Of a stretch of 36,694 nucleotides of DNA, positions 20,194 through 28,554 are shown piece by piece; the stretch's first letter is position 1, and every line of letters starts with the position of its first letter. The notes beneath the pieces are model-generated. The model was given only the letters and a program-made list of their open reading frames with translations, was not told where the DNA came from and did no database searches. Position numbers and translations under genes: made by a program. The stretch lies in the NCBI GenBank assembly GCA_902651635.1, contig CACRSC010000013.1:361397-398090 (forward strand). The letters are read 5' to 3'. The stretch comes from Mastigamoeba balamuthi. Taxonomy: Eukaryota > Evosea > Mastigamoebida > Mastigamoebidae.

Positions 20194-20419
20194 TTACAGG
20201 TAACTCGCTGCCAAAATCGCCAAGCCGTGGGGTTCGTCATCGAGTGCTCCTCGCGGGCCTCCCATTGCTCACCGTCTGTCAATCCTTATTTATACCAGGA
20301 ATCGGGACAGCGAACTCCGAGCCCGAGATTATGCACTTCCTGCTAGATTTTCGGAATCTGAACCCGTCAAATTCTGCAATTCAGGCTTGTCGTGTTTGCC
20401 GCATTCGCCTTCGGCTCGC

Positions 20420-21247
20420 ATGTCCGCCGAGCTCCTCTTCGTTTCCTGTGCGCGCAGCCCTCTTCCCTGCTCGTTCCCGCCGTGTCCGGGGCGATCCGCC
20501 TCGTTTCTCTGCCCGAGCGCGCTTTCCCCCTATTTTCGAGATCCCGACAACTTAATTTCGCGATCCGTGCAGTCGCCGACTCGCGCAACGTGGACACCGC
20601 GGGCGGCGACTCCTCGGCGCAGATGTACGTCCGCGCGCGCCTCGGGGACACCGAGCGCACGACGCACTCGACCGCCGCCGGCCCCTCCCCGCGCTGGCCG
20701 GGCACTTGCCTGCAATACCGGCACGCATTTCCCCCAATTTGCCAAATCCCCCGAATTGGCCAAATTCAAGTGCCTCCGGCCAGCAACCGCCGCTGACGGC
20801 CTCCCCCGTTCGTACCAGGACGCAGGAGGGCTCGCGCGGCGACCTCTCGATCGAGGTCATGTCCCGCAGCGCTGCGGGCTCGGACAACGTTGTCGTTCGT
20901 GCCCAATTCCCTCGCCCCCGGTTCCAATTGGCTGTATTTGTTGAACTGGCTGAATTGGCTCGCAATTGGCCTACGACCGTTGGCAGGCGGTGGCGCGCGT
21001 GCCGCTGGACGGCGCGGCGAGGTCGTTCTCGCAGTGGGTCGCGCTCGAGAAGCAGGGCGAGATCCACGTGTCGGTGCGGTCGACCGTCGGCCTGCAGTCC
21101 GCGGGCCCCTCTCGCGCGCAGGCCTCTGCGGCCGCGGCGACGCCGAGCGCAGCAGCCGCCTCCCGCGCGGCCGGGTGCGCACCCGTGAGGCCCGCGTACG
21201 GGTTCAGGCCTGCGCCAGCGTCGGTGATGTCGGACGACAGGGTGTAG
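20420..21247 (+). CDS. C2-domain protein
   Basis: Small protein that is essentially one C2 domain, a fold that often binds phospholipid, with or without calcium. Exons: 20420-20447, 20573-~20769, 20826-20888 and 20987-21247 (about 182 residues). Spliced exon 1-2 reads AELLFVSFADSRNVDT, then SSAQMYVRARLGDTERTTHST and PSPRW (the P-x-W of C2 strand 4). Exon 3 gives GDLSIEVMSRS, and exon 4 gives VARVPLDGAARSFSQWVAL and GEIHVSVRS. An Ala/Ser-rich tail follows, ending MSDDRV. The calcium-binding Asp set looks incomplete, so calcium dependence is doubtful. The second intron is the weak point: GT at 20770 leaves ~25 extra residues after the Trp, while a GC donor inside the Trp codon would give a tighter domain. 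Both later introns carry repeated AATTGGC motifs. Confidence 0.75.
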
Positions 21248-21552
21248 CGCAGCAGGCGGGCTGCAGCGCCATCACTCGGAGTCACTCAGAATGCCTATAG
21301 CACACATTCTCCCTCCCCCCCATCTCTTCATCCCCTCTCCTGCTGTTCAGAAAGACTGTCCAATTCCTCCCTCCCTCCCCTTCCCTCTCCCCCAGCCCTC
21401 TTCTCTCCCCTCCCCAGAACCAAGCAACAGCCATCCATACAGCACACTTGTGTCCAGCCAGATCTTCGAGACTGTTTCTTTGTTGCATGCATGTGACCGC
21501 AGGTGGCGCATACGCATCCTCGTCCTGGAAGAGCTGTAGACAGAGGATTCGA
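21248..21552. other. Convergent 3' region C2 gene / RFT1
   Basis: This is 305 bp between convergent stop codons. It has a long pyrimidine-rich tract (~21308-21420, many CCCTCC/TCCCTC units on +). Nothing else is supported. Confidence 0.5.
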
Positions 21553-23699
21553 CTAGTTCACGCGGCCCCTCCACAGTGAGACCAGGTCCCTCAGGAACTC
21601 TCTGTCCTTGGCGAACCTGTCGTGCGCAGCGTCAGCGGATGGGAGGGAAGGGAGGGATGCAGCCTACACTATGGCAGCAGTGACGAGGAAGCCCCCAACG
21701 CTGATAGCAGTGTGTTGTGCCAGCGGCAGCGCGTTCTTGGTCGCCAAGCCCACAGCCAGGGTGCCGAAGAGCGCGGCCAGCGTGAACGCCGAGGGCAGGC
21801 ACTGCGACACAGCGAAGGTCTTCCCACGGCTCTGTCGTGTGGCGTAAGCGTCTCTGGCAGGTCGGAAAGGGCAGTGGGGACATACGGCAAAGAAGGAGCG
21901 AGTCAGCACAAAGCTCAGTGCAATGCGCAAGAGCATGTCTGTAGAGTGTGTCAGTGCGAGCTGGGATGTGCACGAGGGGGTGTACTGGCGCAGTTGGCCC
22001 ATATGAGCCCCAGTGTGCCAACGCCGGGGATTCGGAGCAGGACGTTGGCGAGGCCCACGTAGACGACAGACAGAGGGATCATCGACCAGTTGAACGTCTT
22101 CAGGTCCTTCTCGGGTACCGAGCTGCGAACAAACGACTCGGCAGTGCCTGCACGTTGCACGCTCAGCGTCTCGGCGTCCGTGAACAGCGGGAGGGACAGT
22201 AGAGAGGGCGCACCATTCACGGCGACCAGGAGGATGTAGAGACAGAACCACGAGAGGATGAGCGGCGCCTCGGAGTCGCTGTACTTGGACGAGTAGATGA
22301 TGTGCACCGCGAGCCACGAGTTGGGGGGCCCGAAGCACGCGAAGCAGAGGCCGACCAGCACCATGAAGCGCAGCACCGTCCGGAGCACGCGCAGCGTGGT
22401 CTCGGCCGACTCTGGCGCGCTCGAGTGCGAGAGCTTGGTGAACGCGCCGTTGCAGACCTCCTCCACGGGCTGGAACAGGAACCTGACCACCAGGGACCCT
22501 GGCCGGGAGCGCGTGAGAGGCACAGGGGGAAGCGGTGCCGAGCGCCGCGGTGCGCACCGAGGTTGTTGACGACGGCAAAGACGCCCTGGTCCGTGGGAAG
22601 GACGTTGGAGAATAGCAGGACGAACTTCTCTCCCTCGGTGAGGACCAGCTTCTGCAGCGACTGCCACGTGTAGATGCAGGCCAGCCTGACCAGCGTGCCG
22701 TCCAGCCTGCGGGGGACACGGCATCAGTAAGGTCCGAACACACACGCAGGAGAGAAGGTGCGGACTTGGTACTCGGCAAGCACTGCCAGAAAGAGTGCAG
22801 CGACGGGCAGGTGCCCTTGGCGGCGGCACGCAGGAAGGCCAGCCCGTAGCCCACGACGAGGCAGACAGCGAACGCCATCTGCCCCAGCGAGAACGCCCAC
22901 AGCCCCATCTGCTCGCCCCCCATCACCCACCGCCGCCACCGCGCCGGTGAGCGCAACGCGGGCCGAGAGGGAAGTTCTGCGCGCACGCGGACAGCGGCGT
23001 AGGTGACGGCCACGCGGACGACGGCCGCCGCGGACTCGACGACGAGGCGCGTCCTGTACTGCTGCGTGTACACGAACACGGCGGCGAACGGCTCCGACGC
23101 GAGCTCGACGACCGACGCCGCGCCGAACGCCCACACGGCCTGCGCGTAGCCCTCCACGCCCGCGCCCTCTCGCGTGGCGAACCACGCGCACGTCGCCGGC
23201 GCGATCGCGAGGCCTGCGGGCGGCCCAGCGGTGTCAGCGAGGGGCTGAGGAGGGGGGGCGCTGGCGCAGGACCTGCGGGCACGCAGAGCCACGAGAGGTT
23301 GACGACCTGCTGCAGCTCGTGCGCGGCCCGGGCGCCGGCCTGCGCGATGCCGCGGGCCTCCTGCGTCTCGGGCGCGCGCAGGCACGCGTACCTGAGGCTC
23401 TCGCGGCTGAGCGACAGCGCCATCGCCAGGACCAGCTGCAGCTGCACGTTGTAGACCTGCGGAGGGGGGGAGAAAACCCGTGGCAAGACGCGGTGCGGAA
23501 AGTTGAGCTGACAGGCGGGAAAACGGTGGGCGGCGGGGGGCAGCGACTGGGCCGCGCGGACCCCGATGACGTCCTTGGCGACGACGCGGACGACGAGGAC
23601 GTTGAGGGCGAACGTGAGGACGCGGGAGAAGAGCTGCAGGCCGATGAGGTACTGCACGCCGCGGGCTGCGCGGCCCACGACGTCGTCTACTGCGCCCAT
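21553..23699 (-). CDS. RFT1: RFT1-like lipid-linked oligosaccharide translocation protein
   Basis: Polytopic ER membrane protein needed for dolichol-linked oligosaccharide assembly in N-glycosylation; its exact role as flippase is debated. Exons (descending): 23699-23562, 23456-23273, 23213-22993, 22908-22766, 22706-22558, 22498-21986, 21938-21886, 21831-21668 and 21616-21553, giving about 542 residues, very close to the family size. Landmarks: QLFSRVLTFALNVLVVR, SLSRESLRYACLR, SVVELASEPFAAVFVY, LQKLVLTEGEKFVLLFSNVL, NNLGSLVVRFLFQPVEE, LYILLVAVNGAPSLLSL and IWANCANMLLRI; the tail is FAKDREFLRDLVSLW. Many hydrophobic helices. Introns 22909-22992 and 21832-21885 are in frame and could be read through, but removing them restores family spacing. 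The start at 23699 (MGAVDDVVGRAARG) begins the first conserved helix. Confidence 0.92.
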
Positions 23700-24192
23700 T
23701 CGCGTTCCCCCCGCGCGCTCTGTGCTACTGCGCCCGCCGGCCAACAACGACGCCCGGGGCGCTGCGTCACGCAAGAGATTCACAAACTCAAATCTGGGGT
23801 ATTCGCGGTGCACAGCGGGGCCACGCGCCGGGGGGCCCCGGGGAGGCTGCCCCGAGCGCATGGTGCAGTTCGGGTACCAATCTGTTTGGAATTGGACCGT
23901 CGGTTTGATCTCGAGAAGATTTATGCCTGCGGTGACGCGGCAGAGGGATCCGGCGTGGTACAGCCTCGCGGGACGAACGCACGCCGGGACGGCGACCCCC
24001 GAGCGGGGGCATGGCGTCGGGTACGGCGGTTTGGAGGTTGTCGGAAATATCTCTGACGTGGCTGACGTGGAGCTCCAACCGCCTTTTTAGCGCAACAGAA
24101 CAAACCCCACGTTGAATTTACTTCCCCTCACTTTTTTAAATTCAAAGTCAGCGTGTGTGTTGATCACCCACCCACTTTAGTGCCTATAGAGA
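23700..24192. promoter_or_regulatory. Divergent promoter region RFT1 / exon-repeat gene
   Basis: This is 493 bp between divergent starts. It contains TGACGTGG twice in tandem (24054-24061, 24063-24070; a CRE-like half site), an aaatatct element (24045-24052), ctcaaatctgggg (~23784) as in the TMED promoter, gagaagatttatgcc (~23912), and an AT-rich tttttaaattcaaag close to the + gene. The regulatory role is inferred. Confidence 0.45.
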
Positions 24193-25615
24193 ATGCGTCG
24201 TGTTCAGGTCGGCCCCGGCTCCTCGACTTCCAACCACAAGGCCACCACTGACCCCGGCAAGTGCGCCCCCGCCGGCGCCGCGTCCGGTGGCTACCGTCGC
24301 GCAGGTACCCTCCTCCCCCACCGCGTTTTGAAACCCGCAAAAACCGCACGAGGAAAACGAAATGCTCAGCGCTCTGTATTCGCACCGCTCGCAGGCTCTG
24401 CCGCTGGCCCGACCTCGTCGCAGGCCACCTACGTCGCGACCCAGGACATCGGCAAGGCCGCCCCCGCCGGCGTTGGCTCGGGCAGCTACCGTGCCGTCGG
24501 TGCGCTGTGCTCTCCTCCCCCACTGCTGCTCCTCTGTTCCCCTCTTCTCCTGTCTCGTATCCCCCGCAGCGCAATACAATTCAGGTGTTTTCAAGTCCCC
24601 AACGACTCAAACCATCGCTCTTTCGCAGGCTCGGCCGCGGGCCCCACGTCGTCGCAGGCCACCTACGTCGCGACCCAGGACATCGGCAAGGCCGCCCCCG
24701 CGGGCGTCGGCTCGGGCAGCTACCGCGCCGTCGGTACGGCCCTCTCGAGAGCACCCCACACGTTTTCCTCCAACGTACAATTCGACAACGAAATTAACGA
24801 ACGCCGTCTGCACCTCTCCCGCCTCTGCTCGCAGGCTCGGCCTCGGGCCCCACGTCGTCGCAGGCCGACTACCACGCGACGCAGGACATCGGCAAGGCCG
24901 CCCCTGCGGGCGTCGGCTCGGGCAGCTACCGCGCCGTGAGCTCTGCCGCGGGCCCCGCGTCGTCGATCGCCGAGTACCACGCGACCCAGGACATCGGCAA
25001 GGCCGCCCCCGCCGGCGTCGGCTCGGGCAGCTACCGCGCCGTCGGTGCGCAACACTCGATCCCCCTCCGCTGCTTGTCGCACACGCCCCCCAGACGGGCG
25101 TGTGCTAATTTTTCCCCATCGACATTGCAAATTAACGAATTGGGCTGCCGCCGTTTGCAGGATCGGCCTCGGGCCCCACGTCGTCGCAGGCTGACTACCA
25201 CGCCACCCAGGACATCGGCAAGGCCGCCCCCGCCGGCCCCGCCACTGGTGCGCCCCCGAACCTCGTCTTCTCCCCTCAACGCGCATGCGTGAGACCGTTT
25301 GGATCCGCAAGGGGCGCATGCGATTTCAATTGATTTCAATTCGGCGCACGGGGCGGTATCATCTCACAGCGGCGGTTTGCTTCTGCAGGCTCGTACAGGC
25401 GCGTTGCTGACGCCGCCGGCCCCCAGTCGTCTGTCGCGTCGTACCAGCCGACGCTCGACCCCGGGGTGCAGATGTCGTGCTCTGGCGGCAGCGCCGAGTG
25501 CCAGGGCGAGCAGGCCCCGGAGCAGCCCCAGGAGGAGCATCACGAGGAGCATCACGAGGAGTGCCAGTGCCAGGGCGAGCAGCAGCCCGCCGAGGAGCAG
25601 CCCCACGACCAGTAA
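24193..25615 (+). CDS. Novel protein of 35-residue tandem repeats on duplicated exons
   Basis: Six exons: 24193-24304, 24395-24499, 24629-24733, 24835-25044, 25161-25247 and 25389-25615, all joined in phase 1, giving 281 residues. I do not recognise the family. Exons 2 and 3 are each exactly 105 nt and encode one unit: GSAAGPTSSQ, ATYVATQDIGKAAPAG, VGSGSYRAV. Exon 4 is exactly 210 nt and holds two units with no intron between them. Exon 5 is a shortened unit. Exons 1 and 6 carry diverged units (DPGKCAPAGAASGGYRR; SYRRVADAAGPQSSVASYQPTLDPG). The C-terminus is rich in Glu, Gln, His and Cys (PQEEHHEEHHEECQCQ), suggesting metal binding. No signal peptide or membrane span is visible. Low complexity (Ala, Gly, Ser) suggests an extended or beta-type structural protein. 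Location and role are unknown. The start at 24193 is the only ATG in frame. Confidence 0.85.
24395..25247 (+). repeat. Tandemly duplicated 105-nt exon units
   Basis: Four full coding units (24395-24499, 24629-24733, 24835-24939, 24940-25044) and one shortened unit (25161-25247). The coding parts are nearly identical in protein sequence, while the introns between them (129, 101 and 116 nt) are not obviously alike, apart from the GTGCGC or GTACGG donor and the TCGCAG/TTGCAG acceptor. Confidence 0.88.
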
Positions 25616-26324
25616 AGCCCCCGACTCACTGCCCACCGCACGCCTGCCCCGCGAGCCCCCCCTGGGGCCGCGGGCTGCTGTGCGAGTTCAATTTTAGCAG
25701 AGTGATGAGTTTGTGCCACACTCCCCTACGGTCCTGTCACTCCCCCACGGGGGCCCTCAAGGTTCCCCCCACCACCACACCATCAGCAGCTCGCGGCTCA
25801 AGGAAACAAACGTTTTGTTTGTTGTTGTTCCCATGCTGTTCTAAGGGATCTGGGTTGGGCCACTCTCAGTGACGCCGCTTACGCCACATGCGGTTACGGA
25901 AGCGAAACAACCCAACAGCGATCGATCGCTCTTCTAACTGTGCTGCCAACAACGAACGGCCGTAGTAGTGGTCTCCAGCGCTCGCGTTGGGTCGAGATAC
26001 CGACAGTTTTTTCGAAGCACAACTCCCTCATAACTTTGGGCCTTCGGGCGCTCGGCGGAAAAGTCCAATTCGACACAACCCGCACTGCGGAACAGCGGCC
26101 AGAGCCAGCACACCGACACGGAGGTGGACGCAACCGCACCCACGAGGGGGCTGGCTTCCCGCGGTGGCCCGCGGTGGTCTGCGATGAAAACAAACGCAGC
26201 TGTTTGTCCTGTTTGCTGTTTGGTGCTTCTGACGGGATGGGGGGGTGGAAGTAAAAGAGCGAAAGAGACCAAATTAAACCGAATTCCAGAGCTCCTCGGG
26301 GGTCGCCGCGGGGTGCCGGGGCCT
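25616..26324. other. Convergent intergenic region
   Basis: This is 709 bp between the stop codons of two convergent genes. It includes a run of short Pro-like C-rich stretches (25730-25790), gtttgttgttgttcc (~25815) and a duplicated cgatcgatcgct palindrome (~25920). Open frames here have no family content. I see no RNA gene. Confidence 0.45.
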
Positions 26325-26890
26325 TCAGTACGACGCGCCCTCCGGGGGCTGCGGCAGGCGGCGGTTGGCCGGCGACGCCATCTCGCGGCGTATCTCCGTC
26401 AGCAGCCACTCAAACGACCTCTTCCCCTGCGACCAGTTCCCCAGCGCAGGCAGCGCCCGCGGGTCGACCTGCACCGGCACGCGCGTCAGGTGGGTGCTGA
26501 GGGCGAGGGGGGGAGGGTGAGGGAGGGGCAGGGGCACCTCTCCGGTGCGCTGGTTGACAAAGGGGATGTTGATCTTCGAGATGAAGCGGACGGCGGGCGC
26601 ACGCTGGGGGTACGTCTCGTCGCAGTGGATCCTCAGCGAGTACAGCCTGTTCTCGTGCGTCGTCTGGCGCGCGGGGCGGGGTCCGGGGGTGAGTCGGGCG
26701 CTCGAGGGGGCGCGGGAGACGCGCTGACTCCGTTGGGGCCGATGATGGAGGCGATCCAGAAGGAGAGCGTCATGTCGTCGGGGGTCTCGAGGCCCCAGCT
26801 CACAGTGCCGTCGCCAATCACGCCCTTGGCGCCCTCGCCCCTCGAGAGCTCGTTCAGCAGCAGGAAGTTCCTCGGAGGCGTGACCGACAT
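26325..26890 (-). CDS. Ubiquitin-conjugating E2 variant (UEV1/Mms2)
   Basis: Catalytically inactive E2-like partner of Ubc13 in making Lys63-linked ubiquitin chains (DNA-damage tolerance, signalling). Exons 26890-26729, 26663-26538 and 26468-26325 give 143 residues, the standard length. The family signature is very clear: [45 protein letters not shown] then [39 protein letters not shown], and the end [13 protein letters not shown]. The active-site Cys and HPN motif of true E2s are absent, as expected. Both introns are small (65 and 69 nt); the second is in frame. The start at 26890 (MSVTPPRNF) fits the conserved N-terminus. Upstream, an aaatatcttct motif (minus strand, 26951-26965) probably belongs to its promoter. 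Confidence 0.95.
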
Positions 26891-27614
26891 GGCGGGCTGT
26901 GTGGACGCCACACACGCGTGGGGGGGAGAGAGGGGAGTGAACGAGTACAGTATTTAGAAGATATTTTGTGCCCGACAACACACACAAAAATTCAAAGGGG
27001 GACTTCGAAAAAGACCCGCGTGCTCTGCAGGCGGTGCACTGCACGCGGGGTGGAAGACGGGGAAGGGAGCATGCGCGCCGGGGGGCGCGGGGCGGCGACA
27101 AAGTAAGGCGGGCGGAGGGGCGCACCGTTCAGAAAATCGGGGAAGAGAAGTTGTGACGACCGATAGAAGTATCTTCCGGATTGTCAGTATTATCCAGATC
27201 ATATCATCATCTGGTGCGAAATCAGCCATCGGATGTGTGGGGGTGCCCGACGCCGGCGCTCGAGTAGCCGGCGGCTGACGGAGGACCGACAGAGTCTGCT
27301 CCTCAGTTTCTAGATTTTTCCTGATCGAGCGGATGGGAAATATCGGGTTAATCATTTCCTGCCGGCTTCGGTCTCGTTCTCTCCAGAACCAAACCCCACC
27401 AAATCAACGTCCCCTTGTCCGAAAAACCCCCAACCAAACCCACACTCTTGTCACTTTTTCAAATCGTGTCCCACCCAAACACCACCGTCTCTCCGTGCCA
27501 GCACAGACGCACGCACACCCGACGCGACAGCACAGCGCCAGCGCAGCAGCACAACACAACACACACCCAACACCAGCCCGCTTTTCGCCGAGGGAAAAGC
27601 CAAGGCAATTCCGA
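26891..27614. promoter_or_regulatory. Divergent intergenic region UEV / orphan gene
   Basis: This is 724 bp between divergent starts. Near the UEV side lies atttagaagatattttgtg (26953-26970). In the middle is gatagaagtatcttccgg (27161-27178), a short inverted repeat around GAAGTATCTTC, then a GC-rich inverted repeat gccggcgctcgagtagccggcgg (~27252-27274). The + side has a long C/A-rich leader with many CACAC and CCAAAC units (27380-27600), probably 5' UTR. Confidence 0.4.
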
Positions 27615-28277
27615 ATGGTGCTCGTGTACTCTGTTCCCCCTCTCCCCACGTCGTCGCCCACGTGCGGCCGGCGCTCGCTGCTCTCGGACCAGCGCCTGGC
27701 GCTCTACACGGGCATCACGCTCGACGCCGCCACGCTGCTGCTGGCCGCCGCCAACGCCCAGTACGCGCGCCGCGGCCGCCGCGCCGCCGCCGTCGACGTC
27801 GTCGCGCTGAGCACGAGCCACGCGGTCGCCGACGCCCTCCGCGCGCGCTGCCCCGCGCCCTCCGCGCAGCCCGCGCTCTACGTCGACGTCGGCGACGGAT
27901 GCCTGCGCGAGGCCGGAGGGGCCGCCGAGGCCTTCGCGTACGTCGTGCGCGACGAGCTGCGGCTGGGGTCGCTCGTCTGGATCGTCGACGGCACGCGCGA
28001 CGACGGCACGACGTTCATGAAGCCGCGGGCGCGGGCCGACAAGGAGCGGACCGCGGGGCTGCGGTTCATGCGCAGGGCAGCGGCACCGGCACCGGCACCG
28101 GCGGGCGGGCAGCCGAGGTCGCCGGCCACGGCCAGGGGGGTGATCATGCTGCACTTCCGGGCAGAGGCAGGCGCACCGGTGCTGTCGCGTCGCGGAGCGC
28201 AGGCAGTGGAGGCCAACAGCAACAACCCGCTGGGCAGCGAGGAGGCCGCCCACGATGTCACCCCCTTCTTCCTCTAG
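27615..28277 (+). CDS. Unrecognised 220-residue single-exon protein
   Basis: Open frame with strong GC third-position bias and a leader free of other ATGs. I do not recognise a family. It reads as a soluble alpha/beta-like protein: LALYTGITLDAATLLLAAANAQYARRG (helix), AAAVDVVALSTSHAVADALRARC, PALYVDVGDGCLREAGG and LGSLVWIVDGTRDDGTTFM. A low-complexity (PA)n linker follows at ~28081-28120. The end PLGSEEAAHDVTPFFL is less GC-biased. No signal peptide, no membrane span. Alternating hydrophobic strands followed by D-G could suit a Rossmann-like fold, but that is a guess. The opposite strand is also long and open only because of GC bias. Confidence 0.6.
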   Translation: MVLVYSVPPLPTSSPTCGRRSLLSDQRLALYTGITLDAATLLLAAANAQYARRGRRAAAVDVVALSTSHAVADALRARCPAPSAQPALYVDVGDGCLREAGGAAEAFAYVVRDELRLGSLVWIVDGTRDDGTTFMKPRARADKERTAGLRFMRRAAAPAPAPAGGQPRSPATARGVIMLHFRAEAGAPVLSRRGAQAVEANSNNPLGSEEAAHDVTPFFL

Positions 28278-28554
28278 CCTGACAAAAGGGCATTTCTGAG
28301 TGCACCGCCAGCTCATCCCCACACCGAGACTGACTCCCTCCCCCCACCTGTACTGCTACGCTGACAAACAACGGCACACAGAGCACAGAGACGGCTCCTG
28401 TTGGATCGCTCCAACACACCCGCACAACACTGACTCTCTCGCTCTCTTCCCCTCAACTTCCTCCTTACATACACGCATGCAGACTAGACTGGACTGGCGG
28501 CAACGGCAAGGCAGGGCGACACACACAGAGACGGGCAGCTTCTGTTGGCACTCT

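Noticed and set aside
25894-26409. A 171-codon minus-strand frame between the repeat gene and UEV
   Set aside because: It overlaps the last UEV exon in another frame and has no domain; it also lies in the expected 3' UTR space.
27181-27220. C/D box snoRNA-like motifs on the minus strand (ATGATGA then CTGA)
   Set aside because: The two boxes are only about 20 nt apart and no terminal stem or internal boxes are visible, so chance is likely.
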